DNA from: Chionoecetes opilio
Lineage: Eukaryota > Arthropoda > Malacostraca > Decapoda > Majidae
Direction of reading: 5' to 3'
DNA: 64,000 nucleotides
Assembly: GCA_016584305.1 (NCBI GenBank)
Contig: JACEEZ010016256.1
Location: forward strand, 7,501 to 71,500
A model generated the notes under the pieces. That model saw nothing but the letters and a program-made list of their open reading frames with translations, made no database searches and had not been told where the DNA came from. A program made the position numbers and the translations under genes. Positions 1-12,569 of the stretch are shown here, piece by piece. Each line of letters begins with the position of its first letter. Within the stretch, counting starts at the first letter, position 1.

Positions 1-54
1 GTCTGTCATTGTATTCCCCCGCCGGGTCAGTCGGTACAAGCTCCATACCGCCGC

Positions 55-76
55 CATCATCATCATCATCATCATT
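55..76. repeat. (CAT)n microsatellite
   Basis: Seven uninterrupted CAT units plus one base. No coding context is visible. Confidence 0.9.
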
Positions 77-77
77 G

Positions 78-557
78 TGTGTATTTTTTTCTTTGTTTTT
101 GTTTAATCATATTGTTAGTGGTGATCTTGTGTGTGTAAAGCAATAGTGAGTGTTCAGGAGAATATTAGGAAAGCCCAGCAAGTAATGGGTAAAAGAAGAC
201 GAGAGGAAACCTGCGGGGCGCCTCCAGGTGTGTGGGTTACCTGGCTGGAGGTGAGGCTGCCGTCCATGCCGCCAGGACAGTATTAGAACAGCCAGGATGC
301 GAGTGGCGGTCACGGTGTATTACGTAACATCGTAAAAATTGAAAAGTGTCACTGTTTAAAAGAATACCTCGTCAAAGGTGACTCTATGCCATTGGTGCAT
401 CTGATCTGATCTGCTGAAGGAGTTAGTGGTCGCAGGGCACCTGAAGGAGACACAGCAGCCGCGGTCATAGGTTCGCCGCATATCTAATGTAACTGCAGGA
501 CGTTGAGCAAGTCGTTGATGGTTATAGCCTCAGCGAGTCAGGCGTGGCAGTAGTTTC
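78..557. other. unassigned non-coding DNA
   Basis: No convincing reading frame, RNA gene or repeat is seen. Composition is mixed and of normal complexity. Confidence 0.5.
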
Positions 558-587
558 CGGGAATGGCGGAACGTTCTAGCTATAAAA
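558..587 (+). promoter_or_regulatory. possible TATA promoter with heat-shock-like element
   Basis: A TATAAAA box starts at 581. Just upstream is GAACGTTC (569-576), which fits the inverted GAA/TTC pair of a heat-shock element, and a TTC-CGG-GAA site overlaps the left edge. An ATG follows about 55 bp after the box, a plausible spacing for a TATA promoter. The motifs are short and could be chance, so this is a candidate only. Confidence 0.25.
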
Positions 588-635
588 CATCCTCGGCAAC
601 TTGACGTCCGCTCCTAACGCCACAAAGTCCTCATC

Positions 636-773
636 ATGAAGACAATTCCGCGAGCAGGCGAAGGAGCCATTCAGGGGAAGGGAGGTAAAAGCGGCGAAGG
701 ATTAAGAAAGTTTTCCTTGATATTCGGGGAGGATTATGTGCGGAAGATAAGATGCCTGAGTATACAGCGATAA
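636..773 (+). CDS. small ORF (45 aa), hypothetical
   Basis: An ATG-initiated frame of 45 codons ends at TAA 771-773. It begins MKTIPRAGEG and is rich in Gly, Lys and Arg with no hydrophobic segment, signal peptide or domain I recognise. It was noted because it lies at a suitable distance downstream of the TATA-like motif at 581. A GGAG|GTAAAA sequence inside it could be a splice donor, so it might be a first exon. Codon bias cannot be judged at this length and it may be non-coding. Confidence 0.2.
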   Translation: MKTIPRAGEGAIQGKGGKSGEGLRKFSLIFGEDYVRKIRCLSIQR

Positions 774-1808
774 AATTTGGGTTGACAGCGAAAGCAGATT
801 ATCAGGCGACAACAAAGCGCCTTATTAGACGCAATGTGGAACTAGTTTTACATTGTTGATGTGACATGTACACCACAGACGACCCCCCCTCCCCCCCCAC
901 CGCTTGGGCTTAAGCCACGTGAAGAACTATGTAAGTCAAAGTCATTAATATATGTCAGAAGCGACTGAGGAAAGTATTGGAGATTCTGAAAACACAGTGA
1001 CATCCAAGAATAACACATTCGACAATTATTCAGCACAGAATGATCCCCATGCAAAACTCCTTTGAACTACAATTTACTCCTTCAAGAAAGATTGTGTAAA
1101 AAATATACATTTGACATATATTATATATTAAGCGTTGAAGTTAATGGCAACCGAGATAATGAAAATAAATGTCTATGTAGTTGTAATATCATGCAGAATC
1201 TCTCCACTTCCTGAAGACCCAGAAAAAATCGGAATGGCGCAGGAAATTTGCATGGCTAACTTTTTGCCCACATTGTCACTCAAGGCAAGCGGCCACAACT
1301 TGAATAACGAGAAAATAAATACGTTATTCATGGAGGGTTTGTGTATCTGAAACACATCACGAAATTCAAATAACGCCGTGGTTTGCCAAGAAGGATAAGG
1401 TTAGTCAAAGACTACTGTATACTGGACTTGCTACTCAGTTTGGGCTATTTCCAATAGAGGCCAATGCCACGATTCCTGACATTTTCGAACATCACTCCCA
1501 TTTCCCTTCCTATGGTTTATCAGTATAAATGATATACTGTTATCTTCGTAAATGTTTGTTCTATACTATTATCAAATATAAAACTGTAAAACACACTAAA
1601 GAAATGCCATTATGAGACTGAAGAAATATGCATGAACGTAAATTATTCGCCATATAATATTTTGCGGGACAACTTTTAACATGGAGCATATCAATAGAAG
1701 AGGAATTGTATTAGCTTTTCATTGATATATTTCGTTTTCTGATAAATGAATTAGCACCATGCATAAATTAGCGTTAACTAAATAAATAACATTAGCAATA
1801 AAAACATC
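774..1808. other. unassigned AT-rich DNA
   Basis: No supported gene. It contains short poly-C runs near 883-899 and AT-rich unique-looking sequence. Open frames near 1135-1355 on both strands are short and show no recognisable motif. Confidence 0.5.
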
Positions 1809-1945
1809 GGCAGCAGTAGTAATAGTTACGTAGAAGTAGTAGTTACGTAGTAGTAGTAGTATACTCTACTAGCAATAACAAATATTAATAGTACTAATAG
1901 TGGTAGTGGTAGTACATTATTTGTTGTAGTACATTAGTAATAATT
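1809..1945. repeat. degenerate (AGT)n microsatellite
   Basis: Interrupted AGT/AAT triplets, the same repeat class that is expanded at 8.2, 53.7, 56.7 and 57.2 kb. Confidence 0.75.
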
Positions 1946-2049
1946 ATACGTAATAACATCCGTAGCAATACCATAATTAGCTTTAAGAGAGGTAATAGAG
2001 CGTCGTGTTGTGATAAACAGCCGTCCATGTCTGCCAAAAATTTCACAGT

Positions 2050-4627
2050 TTGCCAATGCATAATATTTCCTTTCTATTACCCCACATGGAGTCATTATTT
2101 TTGAAGATTATTTACCCTCTCAAGTTTATTATAGGAATTATTTACAGATCACCAAATGCAAGCCTTGATGAATTTCTTTTGAGTGTAGAGAATATTTTGG
2201 AACTATTAGTAACAGAACAACTACCATGCTATATAATGGGGGACTTCAATGTAAATTTACTTAAAAATGAAGGTAAGGTACATGAGTTTGTAAACTTATT
2301 TCTTTCTTACTATTTTTTTCCAACAATTACTAAACCAACACGAGTCACTAAGACTACAGCTTCATTAATCGATTACATAGGGTCAAATAATTTGAAAAAC
2401 CATCAGGAAAGTTATATATGTTACACTACTATTAGCGATCACTTCCCTGTCTTTAGCATATTTTCAGTTGATACTAGTAACGTACTTTCCTCCAGAATCA
2501 CAAGGACAAAAAGAATATTCAGCAATGTCTCTATTGATGCTTTCAAAATAGATTTAGTGAATTATGACTGGAATTTAGAGATGAGTAATACTGATGTCAA
2601 TAGATGCTTTGACATTTATATGAATAAGTTTCAAATTTTGTATGACAAACATCTCCCTTCAAAGCAATACACTTTCAAAGAAAAGAATAGTACTAAACCC
2701 TACATTACTCAAGCAATAATAAAATCCATTAAACCCCGCAATAAATTACAGAAGCTTTATGCTGGATGGCCACTTACCTATGAGAAAATATTTAAACAGT
2801 ATAGGAATTTACATTACATTAACCTCAGTAATAAGAGCAGCTAAAGAAAATTATTATAATTCAAAACTAAAAGAAAACGCTGGTAACATTAAAAAAACAT
2901 GGGAAATAGTAAACAAATTAATGGGGAAAAAGGATAATAAACTACCGGTTTCCATTACATTTCAAGATGAATCAAAATCTAACAATCATGATGTAGCTGA
3001 GTCATTTAATAAATATTTTTGCAATATTGCCAACAGTTTAGCTTCTAATATTTTGCCACCTACAACCCAATTCACTTCTTATTTACCAGAATCTGTTGCA
3101 TTCTCTTTTTTTCTCCAACCAACAACAATTTTTGAAATTAATAATGTCATCAAAAACTTGAAATTAACGTCAGCAGGATTTGATGATATCAACATTAAAA
3201 TAATCAAACAATGCAGTAACGAAATTTCTTCATTTCTTGAATACATTATAAATAGATCTTTTAAAGAGGGCTGCTTCCCAAATCATCTCCAAGTTGCTCG
3301 AGTAATCCCGGTTTATAAAAAAGGTGACAAATCAATCCACAGTAATTACAGACCAATTTCAATCCTTCCTAGTTTTAGCAAAGTTTTTGAAAAAATTGTA
3401 GCTAGTAGACTGCTGAATTATCTCACCAAATTTTTATTATTATCAGAATCTCAATATGGTTTTCGTCTTCAATTTTCTACAGAACTAGCAATGCATCAAC
3501 TTTGTCAAAATATGTACAATGCGCTAGATAATAAGATGTTCCAAATATCAGTTTTTTGTGACTTGTCTAAGGCTTTTGACACTGTATCCCACTCCATTTT
3601 ATTAGAAAAATTATTGGTTTATGGCATTCGTGGTCCAGCATATAACTGATTTAAAAGCTACCTAAGCAGCAGGAAACAATGTACAGTCTTTAATAATACT
3701 CCATCCTCATACCTGCATATTGGTTGCGGCGTTCCGCAAGGTTCTGTTTTAGGCCCTCTCCTATTTTTACTTGATATAAATGATATTACACGTAGTACTG
3801 ATAAGCTAAAATTCCTACTTTTTGCCGACGACACAACTATTTTTCTTCAGGGACAAGATCTTAACATCAAAAATATATTAAATACAGAATTACTTAATGT
3901 TTCAAATTGGATAAAAAGCAACAAATTAAGTTTAAATGTCACAAAAACACATTATATGATATCTCATCCCCTGTTGACGCCACCATTACATGTTGATATT
4001 TATATTGATAACCTTAGGCTAAATAAAGTTCATGAGTCCAAGTTCTTAGGGGTAATAATTGATGACAAATTAAAATGGAAGTCTCATATATTTGAAATTA
4101 AGACTAAACTTTGTAAAATCACTGGTGTAGTACATAAAATACGTAATAATATACCCACTGACTGCTTGAGACAAATATATTTGACATTAGCATATCCTCA
4201 CATTATATATTGTTTAGCTATATGGGGAGGATCATTCAAAACCTTCATCAATAGTCTTTTCATTACTCAAAAAAAATTGATACGTGTTGTGACTCACAGC
4301 CACCGTTATGCCCACACTAACACATTGTTTAAAGATCTGAAATTACTTAAATTGCCTGATGTGATAGCCCTTCAAACCAATATATTTGTTCATAAGGCAC
4401 TCCATACGCATACAACTGACACTTACTTCCAATTAGCTTCTTATAATCCAGACAGTCGACGACCACATGATCTGAGACTCCCATTATGTAGAACATCCCA
4501 TGCACAGCAAGGCATCACCGTTAGAGGTGTTAGATGTTGGAACCAACTGCCACAAGATCTTAGGAGCATTGTACCACTAAACACTTTCAAGTACAAATTA
4601 AAACAAAAACTATATAATGACTATTAA
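2050..4627 (+). pseudogene. LINE ORF2 (endonuclease-reverse transcriptase), one frameshift and one nonsense codon
   Basis: The first segment (2050-2844) has an apurinic-type endonuclease C-half: GIIYRSPN, IMGDFNVNLL, a TKPTRVTKTT...LIDYI stretch and the catalytic SDHFPVF. A frameshift lies between about 2800 and 2830. The second frame runs from there to 4627 and carries the reverse transcriptase blocks: [47 protein letters not shown] and FADD (3821-3832). The only break in this part is TGA at 3647-3649, at a position (YN-stop-FKSYL) where related proteins usually have Trp, so TGG to TGA is likely. The C-terminal region continues open for about 220 codons. The copy therefore looks young but inactive. 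Confidence 0.9.
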
Positions 4628-4680
4628 CATTTAGGTGATTGTGAATATATTTTTTTTTTCTTTTCTTGTGAAACTCGGAG

Positions 4681-4700
4681 AGTAGTGATATATCACTACT
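4681..4700. other. perfect 20-bp palindrome in LINE 3' region
   Basis: AGTAGTGATA is followed directly by its exact reverse complement about 55 bp after the ORF2 stop. A hairpin in the 3' UTR could be part of the reverse transcriptase recognition structure seen in some LINE clades; that role is inference. Confidence 0.6.
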
Positions 4701-4985
4701 ATGTAACTTGCTTTTTCTTGTTTTTTTTTTTTTTTTTTTTTTTTATTATTTTCTAAATATATTTCTAAATAATTATTATTTGCACATAAAAAATTGCCTT
4801 TTTATAGTTTTTATTATAGATCCCCTTCAGTTTACTTATGTATATTTTGTTTACGGTATAAACAATGTGTTTTGGCTATTTTGGGGAATTTAGATTTTTT
4901 TTATTTATAAATTATTTGGACTAAAAAATATAGTCAAAAGGTTTTAAAAAATTATACAGCACAGTTCGTACAAGCCTCGCTAAAA

Positions 4986-5413
4986 CGACCTGGTCCTCAG
5001 ATTACGTTGTACTTAAATATATTTGTTTAAAAATTGTAACAAGGGCCCAAAAAATATATCAAAAATCATATTTTGGGGGATAGTTTTTAAAACATTAAAG
5101 CTGTGGGCGGCAGCAGCGTTCCCCACCACCACCACCACTTAACGACTGGGCTGGGGCAACACTACACGAAAAACACCCATTTCCGACATCACTGAGGCCC
5201 TGTTTGTTTGCGGTTCGCCCGGGGCATAGAAAACGCATGTGCTTGGGGCCCAGAAGCATTTGGGCTGCAACACAAATCTTGGGAGGAACCGGGCTTTCTC
5301 GGGGTTCACTTTTTTGTTGTGACAGTTATTGCGTCGTCGGGGCAAGCTTTTCCCGGGAAAAATTGTGGCCGGTTTCGTACTCCCCGCGCGTTCCCTCCCT
5401 CCTTCCCTCCCTA
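4986..5413. other. unassigned DNA
   Basis: Mixed sequence with a CCACCACCACCACCACTT stretch near 5123. Open frames on both strands overlap and show no domain. Confidence 0.4.
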
Positions 5414-6052
5414 GCATGCCGGTGTCGCGTGGACTGTCTTTTTTCCGAAAAGCATTCCGTTTCTAAAAAAAGAAAGAAAACGGGCGTTGAGGGAAATACT
5501 TCTAATATTGACTTACAACACAGGCATGTCCAGGCGTCCTACGCAAAAAACCCGTCTTTATTTATCACAAAAGGGGGGGGGGGGCCACAAAATGAAAAAA
5601 CCGCCGACGTCGGCGAGAAATTTCCTATCGGCGACAGTTATAGGTATGGTTTTGAGCATTAATATATAGGCTTCAATTTCGTACAAAATGTCCTGTAGCA
5701 GGGAATTGGGGGGGTTAACCATCCGTGAACAAAAATCATTCTTTTTTTGTCCTGCTCACAGGACATTTTTGTACAAATTGAATGCCTCATAATCTATATG
5801 CTCAAAACCATACCTATAAATTCCCGGGTGGAATTTTTTGCCCCGTCGGCGAGTTTCCACTTGTGCCCCCCCCCCCCCCCCCCCCCCCTTTTTTTGATAA
5901 ATAAAAACGGGTTTGTTGTGTGGACGCCTGACATCCTTTGTTTGATCAAGTCAATATTAATAAGTATTCCCCTCAACGCCCGTTTTCTTTGCCTTTGTTA
6001 GTAAACGGACAGCTTTTCGTAAATAGACACTTGCCCACGCGACACCGGGCTG
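5414..6052. repeat. foldback (inverted-repeat) element
   Basis: The arms are about 5414-5700 and 5750-6052. Matching landmarks are GGTGTCGCGT (5421) against ACGCGACACC (6037), TAGGTATGGTTTTGAG (5641) against its complement (5801), a G-run against a C-run, and TGTCCTG against CAGGACA next to the loop. The loop is about 50 bp. Arms differ by many small indels. It may be a palindromic MITE or a long-read foldback artefact. Confidence 0.75.
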
Positions 6053-6145
6053 GCTGTTTCCTTGGTGGCTGGCATTGTAACATTCTTATTATGTAGGCTT
6101 TTCGTCTTTTCTAATTCGTGTGGTTATTATAGTTTTTACTACCAA

Positions 6146-6372
6146 TACAACCACTTATTACTTATACTACTACTACTATTTCAACTACTGTTATTACTAC
6201 TACTACCACTACCACTTACTTATAATATTACTTAAACTACTGTCACTACTCATACTACTACCACTACTACTTACTGCTACTAATACTTCCTATTACTAAC
6301 GCCACTGTTACTGCTACTACTACACTACTACTACTACACTACTACTACTACTACTACTACGACTACTACTAC
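6146..6372. repeat. degenerate (ACT)n microsatellite
   Basis: ACT/ATT triplets with interruptions. The most regular part is 6315-6371. Confidence 0.85.
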
Positions 6373-6674
6373 TGGGAATTCATACAAATACCAGCAGAGT
6401 ATACAGGGCAAGCAGAGAGCTCTCCATGTATATCAAGAAAACAAGGGTACCGGAGCTGCTACAGACGTTAAACTACCCAAGCAAGTTACCTAAGAGCACA
6501 GTTGACAGTCCAGAGGGTCATGAGAATAGTGTGGTTTTGGACTTAACAAAATAGCTGTAAGATAATTGAATCACAGTTCTACACTCTCCCTCGACCTGCT
6601 GGCTGGCGTGTGCGCATGCGCCACGTAGCATATTATTATATTTCCAGAGTGTCATATTATATTACCACCTGAAT

Positions 6675-6992
6675 ATGGATTTACCTGCGATTACAAAATT
6701 ATTAGAATCACAAGAGAGAGCATATAAGAATGCCATGGAGGTAATGGTGAAGTAATTAAATGATAGAATATAGACGCTTGAATCCAGTGTTTCTGACTTC
6801 ACTACCAGCCTTCAGTTCAGTTAACGAGAAATTGATTAATTCAAAACAACCGTCCCAGAGCATGTAAAAGAAAAGCTTATTAACAAAGAAACATTTGATA
6901 CGCTCTCGCACCACATCGACTCTTCAAAACTACAAATTAATGACATGGAAAAACGCATCAATTGTCAGGAAGACTATTGCAGGAGGAACAAA
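6675..6992 (+). pseudogene. LINE ORF1 relic (coiled-coil RNA-binding protein)
   Basis: One continuous frame of about 106 codons starts at ATG 6675 with four in-frame stops. It shows heptad-like sequence and the signature EKRINCQEDYCRRN, typical of the coiled-coil to RRM junction in ORF1 proteins of CR1/L2-like LINEs (usual form ...YSRRNN). The stops look like CAA to TAA, CAG to TAG, CAA to TAA and probably GAA to TAA changes, i.e. decay without frameshift. It could be the 5' end of the same family as the LINE at 2-5 kb, but there is no ORF2 after it; the sequence ends abruptly near 7000. Confidence 0.7.
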
Positions 6993-6999
6993 ACTCGGC

Positions 7000-8170
<1,171 letters not shown>

Positions 8171-8288
8171 CAAAAACAAAAGTAGTGGTAGTAGTAGCAG
8201 TAAATAGTAGTGGTAGAAAATTAGCAGTAATAGTGATAATTATAATACTGATAGCAGTAGTATAGTAAAGGTAACCGCAGCAGTAGTA

Positions 8289-8338
<50 letters not shown>

Positions 8339-8341
8339 AGT
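8171..8341. repeat. (AGT)n microsatellite
   Basis: AGT triplets, purest at 8298-8330. Confidence 0.9.
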
Positions 8342-8549
8342 AATGGCCTGCAAACCTACTTCTGTATTAATGCATCGTCGCTTAGAATCGGGAAAATCGG
8401 AGTAAAATATGTCTTTTTTCCGTCGCTGCAAAAATGTTAATTTGTCAATCTTGCTGCGAGAAGAAGACAAAAAATGCTTAATGGAATTCCGAGACTTACT
8501 TCAGCGTAATTTTGTCCACCGAAAATTCGAGGCGAGAGCAGTTTGACGA

Positions 8550-8653
<104 letters not shown>

Positions 8654-8765
8654 GTATAATATAATTGTTAACACTTTCTTTATTCCATGTGACAATTTTT
8701 CCATCAGCAATTTTTTTAAAGTAAATAGATAAAAAACTCTTTTTTAGACCTAGACTGATTGACAG

Positions 8766-8842
8766 TGAGAGAGAAAAAATATATATAGAGAGAGAGAAAT
8801 AGAGATAGAGAGAAAGAGAGAAAGAAAGAGAGGGGGGAGAGG
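8766..8842. repeat. interrupted (GA)n microsatellite
   Basis: GA-rich with ATAT and AAAG interruptions, leading directly into the compound CA repeat. Confidence 0.85.
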
Positions 8843-9040
<198 letters not shown>

Positions 9041-9253
9041 GTGTCAGAGGGAGCAGTTTCTGCCACGGCGATGGGTCCCTTGGCTGACGGTGCGTCGCAA
9101 GGGAGTACGGGCGCTGGTGCTGTCAGTGATCGTACGGTACAGCCACCTGATGGTACAGAAAGGGTGTCGAGCGGGACCAGTGATGACCAGGGAGCATCTG
9201 GTGACACTACAGGATGTTATCAGAAGGCTCTCAGGGACCGCAAAAAGAAATAG
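9041..9253 (+). CDS. short ORF after CA repeat, hypothetical exon
   Basis: A frame of about 70 codons ends in TAG at 9251-9253. It is Gly/Ser/Thr/Asp-rich and ends with a basic RDRKKK. The CA tract is followed by CACGTGTCAG, which could act as a splice acceptor, making this a possible terminal exon. No domain is recognised, no upstream exon was found, and it may be chance; base composition is more balanced than its surroundings. Confidence 0.2.
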   Translation: MSEGAVSATAMGPLADGASQGSTGAGAVSDRTVQPPDGTERVSSGTSDDQGASGDTTGCYQKALRDRKKK

Positions 9254-9269
9254 ATAAGTTCATGTCATA

Positions 9270-9462
9270 ATGGTAATCTATATTACATATTTACCTATGG
9301 CCATATTAATATTATTGTTATTACTTCCATTACCACTACTACCGCCACAAATAGTATTACTACTATTGTCTCACTATTATTGTTATAGTACTATGCTATC
9401 ACTATCATTGCTACCACTTTTATTGCTACTATTATTGGTACTGTTATTGTTACTACTAGTGT
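9270..9462. repeat. degenerate (ATT/ACT)n trinucleotide repeat
   Basis: Pyrimidine-rich triplets with heavy interruption. It abuts the left end of the degraded direct-repeat unit that starts at 9467. Confidence 0.75.
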
Positions 9463-9466
9463 AATG

Positions 9467-11160
9467 CCCGTTATTCGGAAGAGATAGGATGGGAATTATT
9501 ATCATACAATTCCCGGGTTATGTCCCGTAAGCAATTCAATCTTTTAGTTTTCTCGTGTAATTTATCTTCCTTCCCTCATTCTCACTTCTATCTTCCTTCC
9601 TTCCTTCCTTTCACCCCCCCCCCCGACATTCCGGATACGAGTCAACATTCGTGGGACACTTATTTCGCGATCATTGATAACTAAGAGGTTCAAAACTTTT
9701 CATCCTCCCCTCACCCTCCTATCAGATCAAGGAACACTCCTAGATTCTTCATGTCCCTCAAAATAGTCACCATGGGAAAAGATCACGGTCATCAGGAGGG
9801 GTTAGAAAAGTTTTTCGCAAAAATTAAATCCTACCAAATTTCTATCCCAATTTCCATACCGTCCCCCCAAAAAAAAAAAAGGGTTTTTCGTACGCTTGAA
9901 AAATAAATCCCCTTCCTCGGTTATTAGATTAAAAAATTTAAATTCTTCATATAAAAGAAACAGGACTGTATTATAGGCAGCCCTTTCTTTAGGTACACTG
10001 GTTTATTATTTTTTTATTTATTTCGGGACTAAAGCTCTTCAGGAGAGGCCCAAGTTCAGGGATCCAAAAAATTCCCCTCTTTTCCCGCGGGTCTTTGTTC
10101 ACCTCAAACCGGCAGTCTCTCTCCCCTCCCCGCGGGTTTTAAAAGTACGACGTTTTTTGCTCCTATTCCCCCCCCCCCCCCCCTTTTTTTGTTAAATATT
10201 TTTTTTATTTCCAAAAAGGGTACCCTTTTTTAGTTTTTTACTAACGTAAAAAGGCCGCCCCATCCTTTTAATAATTTTAACGGGGTTCTCTCCCACTCCC
10301 CGACAGGCCTTAAAAAGCAAAACGGCCCGACACATGGTTTTTATGAAACACAAAAACATCTTATCCCTTTTTATTCCCCCCTTTTCTTTTCCCCTGTATA
10401 AAATTTTAAGTATTCAGCGGGGTTTTTGTTCCTAAGGAAGGTTTATTTTCCCCGTAAAGGTTCAGGAGAGAGGTGTTATTTTCTCACCAGATTTTACCTT
10501 CAAACCCCCATTTTTTTGGAAGACTTCCTGTATCAAAGTTTTAAAGGGACTTATTAGGGTTTGAGCTTTTTTATGTTGGGGGAAGGGAACTTCCTTATGT
10601 TTGGATTAGAAACTTTTATGTTTTGCGTGATCTCAAACAAGAGAAAAACCTTCAGCATGAAAAATAGGAGTTTTAAATTAGTTCTTGTGTTTTAATTTAA
10701 AAACCCCAGGTGGTTTTTTCTGGGGTTTGGAAAGTAATTCCCCCCACTTTCCAAAAAGAGTCCCCCTTACTCGGTATTTAATTCCACGTAAACAATCACG
10801 ATACAAGATAAATCTAAAAATATAATTATTCAAAACCGGCCCAGAAAGTAAAAAAATACAAATACTTTTCTGAGGGTGGGGGGCCCTTCCCCTAACGCAT
10901 CCCCTTCCCCCCTTTAACAACCCTTTCCCTTTTAACCCCTACCCTACCCCCCTTCCCTTAAGTTTATTCCCATTTCAGTTTCCCCCGCAGCGGAAAATGG
11001 TTCCCCCACTATAATCAAATATGAAGTCAAAGAAAAGTTTTTAATTTCAATTCAAGTTTAAAAAATGAAAAATCTAATCTTTATATTCAAAAACCCCCAG
11101 TTTAAAATTTTTTTAAAATTTCAAAAACCGGGACCCAAAACTGGGAATTATTTCCCCACA
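9467..11160 (+). repeat. direct repeat unit, copy A (about 1.6-1.7 kb)
   Basis: It starts at CCCGTTATTC and matches copy B (12570 on) throughout. Shared landmarks include GACATTCC-GGATACGAGTC, CTATCAGATCAAGGAAC, CTCGGTTATTAGATT and TGATCTCAAACAAGAGA. Homopolymers are inflated relative to the other copies. No coding frame survives. It may be a mobile element of unknown class. Confidence 0.8.
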
Positions 11161-12569
11161 AAACAGGACAGAATTTTTGGGGAAAAAAAAGATAGTAAAA
11201 TTTTTTAAAACAAAAAATCGAAATTTAAAGGCTCATAATTTTTTCCCCAAAACCCCCCCCAAACCATCCCCCCTGGATAGCCCGGGCAGGGACCGCCGAA
11301 ACCCCACCCGTCCCCCAAACCCAGGGGCCCTTTCCCCCACGAAAGGCCCCCCCGAAAAAGGCCCCCTAGGCCCCTCCCCCTCATTCCCGGTTGTTTAGGA
11401 AAGAAAACCGAAATTACCCCCCCCAAAAACCCCAAACTTTTTTTAAAAAAACTGAACCCTGGAAAGCCGGATTTTACCTTAAAAATGTTGGTTTTTATAC
11501 CCCGGCCGGGGAAAAGAATCATCCCCCGGGGAGGGCAATGGGAATCCAAAAAGGGGACACCACTCAGGAGGGCCCATCTTGTTTAAAAGGAGGACCCCCA
11601 AAAAAAAAAACCCCCCCGGGGGCCCCCCAAATACCGGCAACAGGCCTTTTAACCACCCGAAAGGCCCCGCGCCCCGGGGGCCCCGGCCCGGAAAAACCCC
11701 CGACACGCCCCCCACTTCCAAGCTTAAAACCCCCCCGGGCCCCAAAAAACGGGGGGGCAAAGGGGAGTTTGCTTTTTGGAAAACAAGGAAAAATTTTGAA
11801 CGCAAGAAAAGGTCGAAAGGTTTAAAATTTGAGGGAGTTTTGGGCCCCCGGATTTACTCGGGGAAAAAAGAAAAGGTTTGAAAACAACCGGGTTCAAAAA
11901 ATTGAGGGGTTTAAATTTTTAAAAACCGGTAAGGATTTTTGGGGGAAAAGCCAAATTCATTAAAAGATCGGGGGGAAGGCCCAAAATTTTTTTTCAAGGG
12001 ACACAAAGTTTTGGGGGTAAGGGAAAAAAAAGGAAGGGTTTCTGGTCCCGGGGGTTAGGTAAAATAGAGAAACAATTTGGTCTGGGGAGATTTCTCTGTC
12101 TAGAAGTCGGATTTCTGGGGTTTTCACGGGCTCAGCCGGTTCGTGGGGGGGAGTATTTTTAATTCGAAAAATAGTAACCTGTACTCACTTCACAGTCGAC
12201 CACTTGAGGGTTTGGGGGCGGACTTTTCGGATCGAAAAGGCTCTCGTTATCAACCCCGGGGGTAGCCGGTGGCCCCCTGGGACGAACCTTCCCCCGGGGA
12301 GAAAATGGGGGGTTTACTGATCGGGATTTGACAACAGTCACACCCAGGTCAGAGGTCATTGGGGGATAATTCCTTTCGAATATTCGTGTAATTAACACAA
12401 GCGGGACCCCTTTTCAAAGAATAGAAGAATCCCCAAAAAATTCACTCTAAATTGCCCCAACACCCCTTCCTCTTGACGCAGGCTTTTCAAACGGAAAAAA
12501 AAAAAAGATCCGGTGAGATTAATTTGTTATTGAAGAATTATTTCCCCCCGGAGAATGCGGTGAAATTTG
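11161..12569. other. homopolymer-inflated unassigned DNA between copies A and B
   Basis: Dominated by runs of C, G, A and T. Long overlapping open frames on both strands come from these runs and are not credible genes. Probably low-quality consensus. Confidence 0.5.

Larger units (their letters stand above)
2050..4985 (+). mobile_element. 5'-truncated LINE, Jockey/CR1/L2 group
   Basis: A non-LTR retrotransposon whose ORF2 runs endonuclease then reverse transcriptase. The N-terminal part of the endonuclease and any ORF1 are missing, consistent with the 5' truncation usual for LINEs. After the stop at 4627 there is an AT-rich 3' region with a poly-T tract (4720-4743) and a perfect 20-bp palindrome. 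No poly-A tail or target-site duplication is visible, so the 3' border near 4985 is a guess. The clade is inferred from domain order and endonuclease style; L2, CR1 or Daphne-like types cannot be separated by eye. Confidence 0.85.

Noticed and set aside
11177..11881. Overlapping Pro/Lys/Gly-rich frames on both strands
   Set aside because: Driven by inflated homopolymers in poor consensus; no motif.
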